A DNA stretch of 64,000 nucleotides, from NCBI GenBank assembly GCA_964451365.1, contig CAYVIB010000026.1, forward strand, positions 1 to 64,000, in the 5' to 3' direction. Made by a program: the position numbers and the translations under genes. Of this stretch, positions 53,898-62,412 are shown piece after piece. How positions within the stretch are numbered: the stretch's first letter is position 1; every line of letters starts with the position of its first letter. This DNA comes from CAYVIB01 sp964451365 (lineage in GTDB: Bacteria; Pseudomonadota; Gammaproteobacteria; Pseudomonadales; Cellvibrionaceae). The notes beneath the pieces were generated by a model. That model did not search any database. It worked only from the letters and a program-made list of their open reading frames with translations, and was not told where the DNA came from.

Positions 53898-53923
53898 GGC
53901 TTGGCTTTCAAGCCCGGTTTTTT
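53898..53923 (+). terminator. Intrinsic terminator of the regulator gene
   Basis: GGCTTG-loop-CAAGCC followed by CGG and a T run, starting 5 bp after the stop codon. Confidence 0.82.
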
Positions 53924-54043
53924 GAGGTGTGAATTACGCCGGTAACAAGTCAAACCAGGCTGGAGCGGGCGCCGAGGGGATACATGGCCCTATGACCCGC
54001 AACCTCGCCGGCACACCGCTTACCTCTCACCGGCCGGTGATAG

Positions 54044-55117
54044 ATGCAACGCAAAATTATTCACTGTGATGCGGACTGTTTCTTTGCCGCGATTGAGATG
54101 CGGGATGATCCCTCCCTGCGCGGTCGCCCCATTGCTGTCGGGGGCGACGCAAATCGTCGCGGCGTCATTTCCACCTGTAATTACGAAGCGCGTGAATATG
54201 GTGTCCGCTCGGCAATGGCCTCGGCCCATGCAATGCGTCTGTGCCGGGACCTTCTTATAGTTCCACCCAATATGGACAAATACCGCCGCGCCTCCAAGGC
54301 GATGCGCGATATTTTTTTTGATTACACGGATCTGGTTGAGCCTCTTTCACTGGACGAAGCATTTCTCGATGTTTCCGCCTGCGAACGGCACGCAGGTAGC
54401 GCAACATTGATCGCCCGGGATATACGCGCACGCATCTCCGATAAATTGGGTATCACAGTTTCGGCGGGAGTTGCACCAAATAAGTTCCTCGCCAAAATCG
54501 CCAGCGATATAAATAAACCAAACGGCTTGTATGTAATTACCCCCGGCGACGTCGACAAGTTCATCAGCCAGCTACCGGTTAAGAAAATTCATGGCGTCGG
54601 CAAGGTCACGGCGGAAAAGCTGCGGCGATTGGGAATTGAAACCTGTGCCGACTTGCAGCGTTATGATTTGATAAAGCTGGCCGAGCTGTTTGGCGCCTTC
54701 GGTAAACACTTGTTCGATCTGGCCCGGGGTATTGACGATCGGAACGTCATACCCTCGCACAGACGCAAATCCCTTAGCGTGGAAAATACCTATTCCGAGG
54801 ATCTGGCCAACCTGCGGGAATGCCTGGAGCACCTGCCCGAACTTTTTCACACACTGAAAAGCCGACTCAACCGCCTCGATGAAGCTTATTTGATTAACAA
54901 GGCTTTCGTTAAAGTCAAATACAGCGACTTCACCTCCACGACATTGGAAAAAATGGGAACCACTCCCGATCTCGCCACTTATCGATCACTTATGGAAGAA
55001 GCTGTGCAACGCCAGCAAAAGCCAATCCGCCTTTTAGGAATCGGTGTTCGCCTCATCGACACACAGACGGAACAAAAATCGATTCAACTGGATTTATTTA
55101 AAAACCACTCCGGCTGA
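54044..55117 (+). CDS. dinB: DNA polymerase IV
   Basis: A 357-residue Y-family polymerase for translesion synthesis. Catalytic acids are in IIHCDADCFFAAIE (Asp about 9 and 11) and LSLDEAFLDVS (Asp and Glu about 103-104). The helix-hairpin-helix LPVKKIHGVGKVTAEKLRRL follows, then the little-finger domain, and the beta-clamp-binding tail is QLDLFKN near the C-terminus. The upstream region shows no clear LexA box, so SOS control cannot be claimed from sequence. Confidence 0.95.
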   Translation: MQRKIIHCDADCFFAAIEMRDDPSLRGRPIAVGGDANRRGVISTCNYEAREYGVRSAMASAHAMRLCRDLLIVPPNMDKYRRASKAMRDIFFDYTDLVEPLSLDEAFLDVSACERHAGSATLIARDIRARISDKLGITVSAGVAPNKFLAKIASDINKPNGLYVITPGDVDKFISQLPVKKIHGVGKVTAEKLRRLGIETCADLQRYDLIKLAELFGAFGKHLFDLARGIDDRNVIPSHRRKSLSVENTYSEDLANLRECLEHLPELFHTLKSRLNRLDEAYLINKAFVKVKYSDFTSTTLEKMGTTPDLATYRSLMEEAVQRQQKPIRLLGIGVRLIDTQTEQKSIQLDLFKNHSG

Positions 55118-55286
55118 ATCAGGACATAAATTTCAAATCGGAAGTCCGTTTTACATTAATATTCGTCGAAATGATAAAAAAATTTAAGATTATTGGATTA
55201 TTTTGGATAAAAAACTTGAATTTTTCTTGTTATTTGGTTATCAAGTGCTACAACTTTCTTATCATAACCCGTAAAAGGAAAAAGTC

Positions 55287-56033
55287 ATGGCAGCTCGAAA
55301 AACAAAGAAAGATGGTGATCCGGTTGCGAAACTGGAAAAAGATCTGGCCCAACTGAAGGCAAAACTGGCTGGCGCCCGTCAAGCCAGGGAAAAAGCCGCC
55401 GCAACAACGGTAGCGAAAGCAACAAAGGCTTCCTCGGCTGCAGCGAAGAAAGCTCAGGCGGAAAAAAAGAAAGTCGCCACGATAGCCAAGAAAAAGAAAT
55501 CCGCGGCCCAGGCAAAACAGCTGGCTGCTGCTCGCAAGTCTTCAGCCGCGGCCAGCGTTGTTGCGACAACGGCTAAGCAGGCTCTGGCGGAGGCGAAAAA
55601 AGCGCTCGCTGAAATCAAGTCACAGAACAAAGAGGCCGCCGCAGTAGACAAGGCCATCGCCAAAGAGGAAACTGCCTACGCCAAGAAAGCAGCCGCGGCA
55701 GCGAAAAAAGCCGCCGCCAAGGCCGCCAAAAAAGCCAAGGCCAAAGCCAAAAAGAAGAAGGCAGCAAGCAAGGCCAAACCAAAGGCAAAAAAGGCAGCCG
55801 CTAAAAAGGCAGCTCCGAAAAAAGCCAAAAAAGCCGCTCCCAGAAAGACAGCAGCCAAGAAAAAGGTAAAGGCAAAGAAGGCCGCGCCTAAAAAAGCAAA
55901 GAAAGCGTCCAAAAAAGCCGCCGCTAAAAAGAAAGCCGCTCCTAAAAAGGTAAAAACGGCAGCCGCCAAAAAGGCTCCAGCCAAGGCACCCAGTCAAAAA
56001 AAACGCAGTTCACGCAAAGCCAAAAAAGCCTAA
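55287..56033 (+). CDS. Histone H1-like Ala/Lys-rich protein (AlgP type)
   Basis: A 248-residue, highly basic protein. Residues 1-115 are helical with a weak coiled-coil look (LEKDLAQLKAKLAGARQARE). From about 120 to the end are irregular KAAAKKAA, KKA and PKKAKKA repeats, as in AlgP/AlgR3 and eukaryotic H1 tails. These proteins bind DNA without sequence preference and may compact the chromosome. The start has AAAGGAAAAAGTC ahead. Alternative frames here, on both strands, are artefacts of the repeated codons. A terminator follows at 56060. Confidence 0.88.
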   Translation: MAARKTKKDGDPVAKLEKDLAQLKAKLAGARQAREKAAATTVAKATKASSAAAKKAQAEKKKVATIAKKKKSAAQAKQLAAARKSSAAASVVATTAKQALAEAKKALAEIKSQNKEAAAVDKAIAKEETAYAKKAAAAAKKAAAKAAKKAKAKAKKKKAASKAKPKAKKAAAKKAAPKKAKKAAPRKTAAKKKVKAKKAAPKKAKKASKKAAAKKKAAPKKVKTAAAKKAPAKAPSQKKRSSRKAKKA

Positions 56034-56059
56034 GGAACCTGCAAGACGGGTTTAGCAAA

Positions 56060-56090
56060 AGCCGGTAGCTCACCCGCTGCCGGCTTTTTT
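56060..56090 (+). terminator. Intrinsic terminator of the histone H1-like gene
   Basis: AGCCGGTAGC and GCTGCCGGCT form a stem with one wobble or mismatch followed by TTTTT, about 27 bp after the stop. Confidence 0.88.
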
Positions 56091-56132
56091 ATTGCTCTCA
56101 AGGGAAATAGGACAGAAAAGCGGAAGTATTTT

Positions 56133-56786
56133 TCAGCGTTTACCTATATGCAGCTCGTAGTCCGTTGCAGAGCCGAAACGACAAGTCGCTCGATAATGAA
56201 GCGCCTCCCCATTTAAAGTCTCCGCATCAAAATCTATAACGTACACCAACTCCTCCTTCGTTCGGGAGACCGGCTCACTGTTGTCTTCGCCCAACCGCCG
56301 GGGGTTTTCCATCAGTTTTATTCGTTGCCGCAGTTGATCCTCACATACCTGCAGAGCCATTTTTTCTTTTTTGGCCTGTTTCCTTCGCTCTTCCTCGAGC
56401 CGTTGCTGGACGAGTTCCTCCTTTGTCAGCTTATATTTCGCTCCTCGAGGAGTGGTCATTGTTTCGAAGCTGAGGCCGTCGACCATTTCGTTATAGGTGC
56501 GACCATCGGGCTGCCGGCAGGTAATTCTGAAAACAGGATGACTATCCCTGCTCCGATCGCGATCCAGCGTACCGGATACAACCTCTTCGCATCGCTCAAG
56601 TGACTCCGCCGAAGCGGCGGCCTCTTTCAGTTTGAGGTAGTGGGTTTGATATGTGACAGGAAGCCACAACCGGCTTTCGTCGAATGCCGCTGCCGAAAAG
56701 GAAAAGAGAAAGCACCCGGCGCAGGTGAGGGCCGTATCAGGCAGTAAAAACCTGGGGGGAAAGAGTCTGCTCGATCGCCGTTTCAT
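56133..56786 (-). CDS. Exported protein of unknown function
   Basis: A 217-residue protein with a signal peptide (CAGCFLFSFSAAAF) and no recognised domain. A repeated Cys pattern (ERCEEVV, ITCRQPDG, QVCEDQL and ATCRFG) suggests two disulfides. A charged helical stretch (LVQQRLEEERRKQAKKEKMA, about 124-143) sits between two beta-rich halves. The start lies beside an AAAAAATG region without a strong ribosome site, so it may begin later. No neighbour suggests a role. Confidence 0.65.
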   Translation of the reverse strand: MKRRSSRLFPPRFLLPDTALTCAGCFLFSFSAAAFDESRLWLPVTYQTHYLKLKEAAASAESLERCEEVVSGTLDRDRSRDSHPVFRITCRQPDGRTYNEMVDGLSFETMTTPRGAKYKLTKEELVQQRLEEERRKQAKKEKMALQVCEDQLRQRIKLMENPRRLGEDNSEPVSRTKEELVYVIDFDAETLNGEALHYRATCRFGSATDYELHIGKR

Positions 56787-56849
56787 TTTTTAATACTAGC
56801 AAAAGCCGGGCGAAAATCCGGAAAGGCTGAAAGATGGCGCTTGTACGCG

Positions 56850-57542
56850 TTATCCCAGCGCTGCCAGCGATTGCAGGTCCAGGTTTTCCCTGGGGGTTAT
56901 CGCCAGGCGATCGAATTCCAGGTTCCAGTTAACCAGCAGCCGCGCCAAAGCCCTGGCCTGTTCGTCCAGGCTTTGCAGCTCCTGCATCGTGCCTTTGCTA
57001 CCGGTGTACAGTTTTATCTTACGGTGATTGGAGGCAAAGGAATGCTCGGGATAGGACATGCGATAAACTTCCAGTTTCCACCGCAGGTTGTGTACGACGT
57101 TGCGGTAGTACTCGAGTTTGGTGGCGAGCGACACTTTTCTTGTGTCCGTCAATTCGCCAAACACTTGAAAATCAGTACCGAAAACCAGCACGCGCCGGCT
57201 GTTCGAATCGGCTATCACCGTGGCGGTTCTCTGATGGTCGACAAGTACGGCAAGATCGCCAAACACCTCTCCGGGTGTAATATAGTTGACCACTTTCCGG
57301 TCGCTTGTGCCTTCACCCACCACTACAACCAACTGCCCCTTCAGCAAGAAGTAAAGCCACTGGTCCACCTGGCCCTGTTCCATAATCACTTCGCCCGGAC
57401 GATATTCAATGATGCGCGAATAGCTCATCAAGAGGTCATATTGCCACTGGTCCTGTTGTTTGACCGCCTTATAGAAAGGGATTGAGGAAAGTAAATTGTC
57501 CAGAGAATCCTGGGGATAGTGGTGTAGCGGGTGTACTTCCAT
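56850..57542 (-). CDS. Cyclic-nucleotide-binding domain protein without HTH
   Basis: A 230-residue protein with a CRP-type cNMP-binding domain (about 30-150: YRPGEVIMEQGQVDQWLYFL, then TPGEVFGDLAVLVDHQRTAT with the phosphate-binding segment). No helix-turn-helix follows; the C-terminal 80 residues are helical (YYRNVVHNLRWKLEVY). It is therefore likely a sensor or adaptor and not a CRP regulator. The ATG at 57542 is preferred over the longer frame to 57638, whose start overlaps an inverted repeat. Confidence 0.75.
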   Translation of the reverse strand: MEVHPLHHYPQDSLDNLLSSIPFYKAVKQQDQWQYDLLMSYSRIIEYRPGEVIMEQGQVDQWLYFLLKGQLVVVVGEGTSDRKVVNYITPGEVFGDLAVLVDHQRTATVIADSNSRRVLVFGTDFQVFGELTDTRKVSLATKLEYYRNVVHNLRWKLEVYRMSYPEHSFASNHRKIKLYTGSKGTMQELQSLDEQARALARLLVNWNLEFDRLAITPRENLDLQSLAALG

Positions 57543-57994
57543 ACGACAAAACCTTAATGCCCGAAGAGCGTCAGTCACTCGAATGATCATTATCCTGGAA
57601 AGGATAGCGGCTATTCCATGTGAAAGATCAACTTTCACTCAAACGACGCCAATTAATCGCGGAAATGTTATTGGCTTCACGCTCCTCATCCCAGCGCACA
57701 CACCCTTCCAGGAAGGCCGAACAGTAAGCATAGACCAGAGTATCGCGTGCGGTGGAAAGGTCTACATATTAACTATTTGTTATAGCCGATTCGAATGACC
57801 CTGCTGCTCCTAATTCCAAGTTTTTTCACACTTTCCTTGCTTGTGAACCGAGAAATGGGTAAAAAGACGCGACACAGCGGACTTCTTGCTTTGCTACCTT
57901 TTTTAGAAGTAATTTCTCTGACGCATTTATAGAAAACCGCGACAATTCAACTATATTTATAGATATATGGAATAACGACCTATAAGAGATTCCC
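57543..57994. other. Intergenic region with palindrome
   Basis: A 452-bp gap between divergent genes. It holds the palindrome at 57620-57638 and an AT-rich stretch at 57900-57975 suited to the promoter of the rightward fusion gene. Confidence 0.4.
57620..57638. promoter_or_regulatory. 19-bp palindrome upstream of the cNMP-binding gene
   Basis: GTGAAAG-ATCAA-CTTTCAC: perfect 7-bp arms with a 5-base centre, 78 bp before the start of the gene at 57542. Possibly an operator, for this gene or for the divergent TonB fusion. It does not match the CRP consensus. Confidence 0.45.
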
Positions 57995-59218
57995 ATGCAA
58001 AAGCGTAACCTGACACCGTCCACCCTGGTCCTCTTCCTTGTGGTCTCCCTCGGCTCCACACTGGCCGTTGCGGACCCCCTGCTGAACGGTGTGGCCACCC
58101 ATACCGAGCTTAGCCAGGAACAGTTTATCGCCGGCCTGTACACCTCCACCCTGTCGACCGAGCGCAACGAAATCCTGCTCAAACAGGAAGACAAGCGCAT
58201 GCAAGTGCGGGTAACTGCGGACAGTATCACTCCACGCCGGTTTCGGCGGATGTGGATTGAGGGTATGGCGATTAATGCGAGTTCTTCCGAACTGGAAAAA
58301 CACTCCGAGAATATGGCCGCCTTCAGTAATATGCTCCGCGTACGTCTGGCGGCGGGGGATATTTTTACCGTTGACCGCACCAGCGCCGGGGTCGACGTGA
58401 TCATAAACGGCACCACGCTGGGCACCGTCAATGATCCGACCTTTTTTGATCTATTGCTACGCACGTGGATTGGCCCCGTTCCGCTGTCTTCCAACTTTCG
58501 CGAGTCCCTCCTGAAAGCGGGAGATGTCGACCCGGACGTACTTGCACGATTTGAAGCCACCCGCCCGACAGACGAACGAATCGCGGCAATCGAAACCGCT
58601 ATCCAGAGTCGCCCCGCCCCCCAGCCTGAACAGGAGGTTGCACGGGTGGAGACGCCTCCGGTAGACACGGCTCCGGCGGTTACTCGTCCGGCAATCGCTC
58701 CCCCGATTGCGGGCACCACTTCCGCCATCGCGCCGCCGGATTTGACACCGGCCGCACCGCAGCAACAAGCCAGCGCGAGTCAATCCACGCCTTCACCACG
58801 TCCGACGGCGGTACCCTCACCCCGTCCCACCCAAGTCGCCGTCGCTCCGAAGCCAACAACTGCTTCATCTCGCAACAACGTGCTTGAGGAAGAAGAGGAA
58901 GAAGAGGAATTTACCGCGGCCAGCCTGTTGCAACAACAGCTCTACATTGCCGAGTTGAAAAGATGGTCCAACAAATTTACCGAATATCCCCGAAGGGCGC
59001 TGGAGAGAAACCAGCAAGGCACCGTTCGGGTCAGCGTAACTATCGATCGGCAGGGCCAGGTTAAAAATGCCGAAGTTATTGAGGAAACAAAACACTCCCT
59101 CTTGAACAAGGGGGCGATCAGCATCATAGAAGATGCAAGCCCTTATCCCGCAATTCCTGATGAGATCAAGGGCGAAAACTTTACCTTCAGTTTTCCAATT
59201 ATCTTCCAGATCCAGTAA
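57995..59218 (+). CDS. Chalcone-isomerase-like domain fused to TonB C-terminal domain
   Basis: A 407-residue exported protein of unusual build. A signal peptide ends near SGST-LAVADP. Residues about 30-185 match the bacterial chalcone-isomerase-like family: RITPRRFRRMWIEGM-type block, then NGTTLGTVNDPTFFDLLLRTWIGPVP. A Pro/Ala/Thr-rich spacer (190-305) with an acidic run of Glu follows. Residues about 315-407 are a TonB-like domain (EYPRRALERNQQGTVRVSV, YPAIPDEIKG). Ordinary TonB has an N-terminal membrane anchor and interacts with ExbB/ExbD; here the predicted signal peptide looks cleavable. The ligand is not known. Confidence 0.8.
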   Translation: MQKRNLTPSTLVLFLVVSLGSTLAVADPLLNGVATHTELSQEQFIAGLYTSTLSTERNEILLKQEDKRMQVRVTADSITPRRFRRMWIEGMAINASSSELEKHSENMAAFSNMLRVRLAAGDIFTVDRTSAGVDVIINGTTLGTVNDPTFFDLLLRTWIGPVPLSSNFRESLLKAGDVDPDVLARFEATRPTDERIAAIETAIQSRPAPQPEQEVARVETPPVDTAPAVTRPAIAPPIAGTTSAIAPPDLTPAAPQQQASASQSTPSPRPTAVPSPRPTQVAVAPKPTTASSRNNVLEEEEEEEEFTAASLLQQQLYIAELKRWSNKFTEYPRRALERNQQGTVRVSVTIDRQGQVKNAEVIEETKHSLLNKGAISIIEDASPYPAIPDEIKGENFTFSFPIIFQIQ

Positions 59219-59225
59219 CGCGAAG

Positions 59226-59256
59226 CCGCGCTTTGATAACAAAGCGCGGTTTTTTT
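59226..59256 (+). terminator. Intrinsic terminator of the TonB-fusion gene
   Basis: CCGCGCTTT-loop-AAAGCGCGG followed by a T run, 8 bp after the stop; the gene converging from the right ends just beyond it. Confidence 0.93.
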
Positions 59257-59264
59257 GCAAGCTT

Positions 59265-59825
59265 TTACTTCCGGCTCGCCAGTTCTTTTAACCGGTCCAG
59301 AATTACGGTTTGAATATCCTTTCTCTCCAGGTTTGACAGCCTGTCCGCCGCATTGATTTGCAGCATATGCAAGTGCAGGCACGGCGTGTTTTGATCCAGT
59401 TCCCGCAGGTCCCCCTTCATCAGCACGGGTAAAAACGGTTTGTCCGGCGGTCGCTTCTGGTTGATCAGGCGAAGCCCGACTTCCAGCGGTACCCGCCGAC
59501 TGTCTTCGCTCTGGCTTTTTAACGGCAGGATAATATTGAGTCGGCCGAGTCGGTCCCGGGTATCGGCGGGAACAATAAACAAACCCGTGGGTTTAACTGA
59601 ATCCTCGGCAACGTTTTGAAATGTGTCATGGTGGGCGTAGGGGTTCGGCAGGATAACAAGTTTACGGTTTTCCTCCTGGGGAAAGAAAATATTGTAGTTG
59701 GTGTATAACTGCTCTACGGAACCGGAATACACGCAAAGCTTGTTTTCAAACCCCAACACAAATTCCTGAGCCGCCTGGCGTTTTTTAAAGGTATCCAAAT
59801 CCCATATGAGATCTTTATTTTCCAT
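59265..59825 (-). CDS. Hypothetical protein of unknown family
   Basis: A 186-residue soluble protein with no signal peptide and no motif I can name. It has mixed alpha/beta text (LVILPNPYAHHDTFQNV, LFIVPADTRDRLGRLNIIL, KPFLPVLMKGDLRELD). It is the last gene of a likely minus-strand group with the PlsC-like gene and the small broken membrane protein at 59867. The start at 59825 has TGAGGGGCC upstream. Confidence 0.65.
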   Translation of the reverse strand: MENKDLIWDLDTFKKRQAAQEFVLGFENKLCVYSGSVEQLYTNYNIFFPQEENRKLVILPNPYAHHDTFQNVAEDSVKPTGLFIVPADTRDRLGRLNIILPLKSQSEDSRRVPLEVGLRLINQKRPPDKPFLPVLMKGDLRELDQNTPCLHLHMLQINAADRLSNLERKDIQTVILDRLKELASRK

Positions 59826-59866
59826 GGCCCCTCATAAAATTATTGATGAAAATCTTATTATTCATA

Positions 59867-60069
59867 TTAACCCAAATTCAGCCAATTGCCCGGCTTCCCC
59901 GATAAACAAGACTTCATGTATTTATTAATATCCAAAGTGGTCGCAGCCGCACCTATGTAGTATTTCGCGCCAAACCCGACTCCAAGTTGGATAAGGGTTA
60001 ATAAAACACCACCACCACGAAAGACGCCGTAATAATAAGAAACCTTGCCACTGGAGAGTTCAGGCCCAT
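59867..60069 (-). pseudogene. Small membrane protein gene with one-base frame break
   Basis: On the minus strand an ATG at 60069 follows CGGAG at 8 bases and starts MGLNSPVARFLIITASFVVV, a hydrophobic segment, but meets a stop after 23 codons. The -1 frame continues LLTLIQLGVGFGAKYYIGAA and later INKYMKSCLSGKPGNW to a stop at 59867 and has no start of its own. One extra T in the four-T run (AAAA at 60003-60006 on the plus strand) would join them into a 67-residue protein with one or two membrane helices. Unrecognised family. It lies 41 bp before the gene at 59825. Confidence 0.5.
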
Positions 60070-60101
60070 TGGAATCACTCCGTCAATGCGTTTAACGCGA
60101 G

Positions 60102-60749
60102 CTACTGGTTTTTTGGGATTTTACCCTTGTACTTGCCGTTGATATAACCACGGATATTTTCCGCGTCCGCGATATAGTCACCTGTCGTAGGCCAGACTTT
60201 ATCAAGCACGATTGTCTTGCCGGGATAATCCCAGGCGACGATCAACAAAGGGACTTTCGCACCGTCCACCACACGCAGAAAACCGGTCTTCCATTTATCC
60301 ACTTTCGCGCGTGTCCCCTCGGGCGTAATCACCACCCAGACCTGGTCATGCGTATCGTACCAACTGATAATCTGCTGCACCGTATCCTCGGTGGCACGGC
60401 GGTCCAACGGTATCCCTCCCAACCACATAAAAAGCTTACCGAAAGGCCAGAAGAAAGCTTCTTTTTTCATAAGGTAGGAAACACGAATGCCCAGCGCCAT
60501 GATCGCCAGCATCGCCACCACGAAATCCCAATTCGAGGTGTGCGGCGCCGCAGCAACCACGATTTTGGGTTCGTTGGGAAGCTCCCCCCGCACCTTCCAG
60601 CCCAACAACGCCAATAGCTTTCGGCCGAGCCAGCGGGTAAACCGGTTACCGGCAACAGGCACCAACGGTGGCATGACAGGAAGGTGTTGCCGGGGATTAT
60701 TAACTTCTGTTTCGAATTGGCTATTATTATTTTGTTGTTCGTACATCAT
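60102..60749 (-). CDS. PlsC-like 1-acyl-glycerol-3-phosphate acyltransferase family protein
   Basis: A 215-residue acyltransferase of the PlsC superfamily. The catalytic HxxxxD motif is PHTSNWD (about 70-76), followed by the substrate-binding block PLDRRATEDTVQ and TPEGTRAKVDKWKTGF (motifs III and IV). A hydrophobic region precedes motif I. It likely acylates a glycerol- or sugar-phosphate lipid at the inner membrane. It lies downstream of prfC in the same direction, 10 bp away, and is probably co-transcribed with it. Confidence 0.88.
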   Translation of the reverse strand: MMYEQQNNNSQFETEVNNPRQHLPVMPPLVPVAGNRFTRWLGRKLLALLGWKVRGELPNEPKIVVAAAPHTSNWDFVVAMLAIMALGIRVSYLMKKEAFFWPFGKLFMWLGGIPLDRRATEDTVQQIISWYDTHDQVWVVITPEGTRAKVDKWKTGFLRVVDGAKVPLLIVAWDYPGKTIVLDKVWPTTGDYIADAENIRGYINGKYKGKIPKNQ

Positions 60750-60759
60750 TTTTTTCTGA

Positions 60760-62343
60760 TTAATGCTCTCGGGTTGCCCGGAACTCCACGTCCGGATAGC
60801 GCTCCTCCGAAAGCGACAGGTTGACGCGGGTGGGAGCCAGGTAAGTCAGGTGGCCTCCGCCATCCACGGCCAGATTGTCCGCGCATTTACGTTTAAATTC
60901 CTGCATTTTCTTTTCGTCCCCGCACTGAACCCATCGCGCCGTCGCCACGTTAACAGGTTCGTAAACCGCTTCCACTTTATACTCGTCCTTAAGGCGATAA
61001 GCTACCACTTCAAACTGCAGGACGCCAACCGCACCCACGACGATATCGTTATTGTTGATCGGGAAAAAGACCTGGGTCGAACCTTCTTCCGACAATTGCT
61101 GCAGGCCTTTTTGCAGTTGCTTGGCCTTCAGCGGGTCCCGCAACCGGATTCGTCGGAACAGCTCCGGCGCGAAATAGGGAATGCCGGTAAATTTCAGGTC
61201 TTCACCTTCGGTAAAGGTATCCCCCAGTTGAATGGTACCGTGGTTGTGCAAGCCGATAATATCACCGGCTATGGCCTCCTCCACGTGACTTCGATCGCCA
61301 GCCAAAAATGTGACCGCATCGGCGATTTTAACATCTTTCCCCAAGCGCACATGGCGCATTTTCATTCCGCGCGCGTAGGTGCCCGAACACAATCGCATAA
61401 AGGCGATTCGATCACGGTGCTTCGGGTCCATGTTGGCCTGGATTTTAAAAACGAAACCGCTCAGCTTCGGTTCGCCCGCAAGCACCTGGCGCTGATTCGT
61501 CTCCCTGCCCTGTGGTGGCGGCGCCCATTCGACGAAATGGTCGAGCATCTCACGTACGCCGAAATTGCCCAGCGCCGTACCAAAGAATACCGGTGTCAGG
61601 CGGCCCGCCAGATATTCCTGTAAGTCAAACTTATGGGTCGCGCCTTTTACCAATTCGATTTCCTCACGCAGGTCATCGGCATAACTGCCCAATAGTTGAT
61701 CCACCTCCGGATTGTCGAGGCCCTTAATCTGTATATCGTCGGGAATGATATGCCCCTGCCCCTGCTTATACACGTGCACCGTATCGGTGTAGAGGTTATA
61801 AACGCCCTTGAACTGCTTACCCATGCCCAACGGCCAATTGATCGGCGCAGCGGAAATTTTCAGTACCGCCTCGATTTCATCCATCACATCAACGGGATCG
61901 CGAATATCGCGGTCCATTTTGTTGATAAACGACAGGATTGGCGTATCCCGCAGGCGGCATACTTCCATTAACTTGATAGTGCGATCCTCCACACCCTTGG
62001 CGCCGTCAATGACCATCAACACCGAGTCCACCGCCGTCAGCGTGCGGTAGGTATCCTCCGAGAAATCCTCGTGGCCCGGCGTGTCCAGCAAGTTGACAAC
62101 CCGCTCCCTGTAGGGAAACTGCATTACCGAGGAAGTTACCGAAATGCCCCGCTCCTGCTCCATTGCCATCCAGTCCGAGCGCGCGTGCGGGCCTCTCTTG
62201 CCCTTTACCGAGCCGGCCAGTTGAATAGCGTTGCCAAATAGCAACAGCTTCTCAGTGATGGTTGTTTTACCGGCGTCGGGGTGGGAAATAATGGCAAAAG
62301 TGCGCCTTTTGGCAACTTCACCGGCATGATGATTCGATGACAT
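60760..62343 (-). CDS. prfC: Peptide chain release factor 3
   Basis: A 527-residue GTPase that removes RF1/RF2 from the ribosome after termination. G-domain motifs: P-loop SHPDAGKTT (about 20-28), DTPGHEDFSEDTYR, NKMDRD. Domains II and III follow, with the RF3-type block LAGDRSHVEEAIAGDIIGLHN visible in part. Length is normal. The start overlaps no neighbour; a PlsC-like gene follows at 10 bp. Confidence 0.96.
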   Translation of the reverse strand: MSSNHHAGEVAKRRTFAIISHPDAGKTTITEKLLLFGNAIQLAGSVKGKRGPHARSDWMAMEQERGISVTSSVMQFPYRERVVNLLDTPGHEDFSEDTYRTLTAVDSVLMVIDGAKGVEDRTIKLMEVCRLRDTPILSFINKMDRDIRDPVDVMDEIEAVLKISAAPINWPLGMGKQFKGVYNLYTDTVHVYKQGQGHIIPDDIQIKGLDNPEVDQLLGSYADDLREEIELVKGATHKFDLQEYLAGRLTPVFFGTALGNFGVREMLDHFVEWAPPPQGRETNQRQVLAGEPKLSGFVFKIQANMDPKHRDRIAFMRLCSGTYARGMKMRHVRLGKDVKIADAVTFLAGDRSHVEEAIAGDIIGLHNHGTIQLGDTFTEGEDLKFTGIPYFAPELFRRIRLRDPLKAKQLQKGLQQLSEEGSTQVFFPINNNDIVVGAVGVLQFEVVAYRLKDEYKVEAVYEPVNVATARWVQCGDEKKMQEFKRKCADNLAVDGGGHLTYLAPTRVNLSLSEERYPDVEFRATREH

Positions 62344-62412
62344 ATAAACGTTAACTTCTTCTGGCGTGGTAAAAAGCGGGCATTATACAGCGCGGGCCGT
62401 GGCAGTGCTAAA

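Noticed and set aside
53924..54043. Possible LexA box upstream of dinB
   Set aside because: I searched for a CTGT-N8-ACAG pattern and found none.
55454..55663. Minus-strand Ala-rich frame opposite the histone H1-like gene
   Set aside because: It is the complement of repeated Ala/Lys codons and has no independent evidence.
57826..58728. 300-codon minus-strand frame with many Ser and Arg residues
   Set aside because: It is antisense to the chalcone-isomerase/TonB fusion, and its composition is that of a shadow frame.
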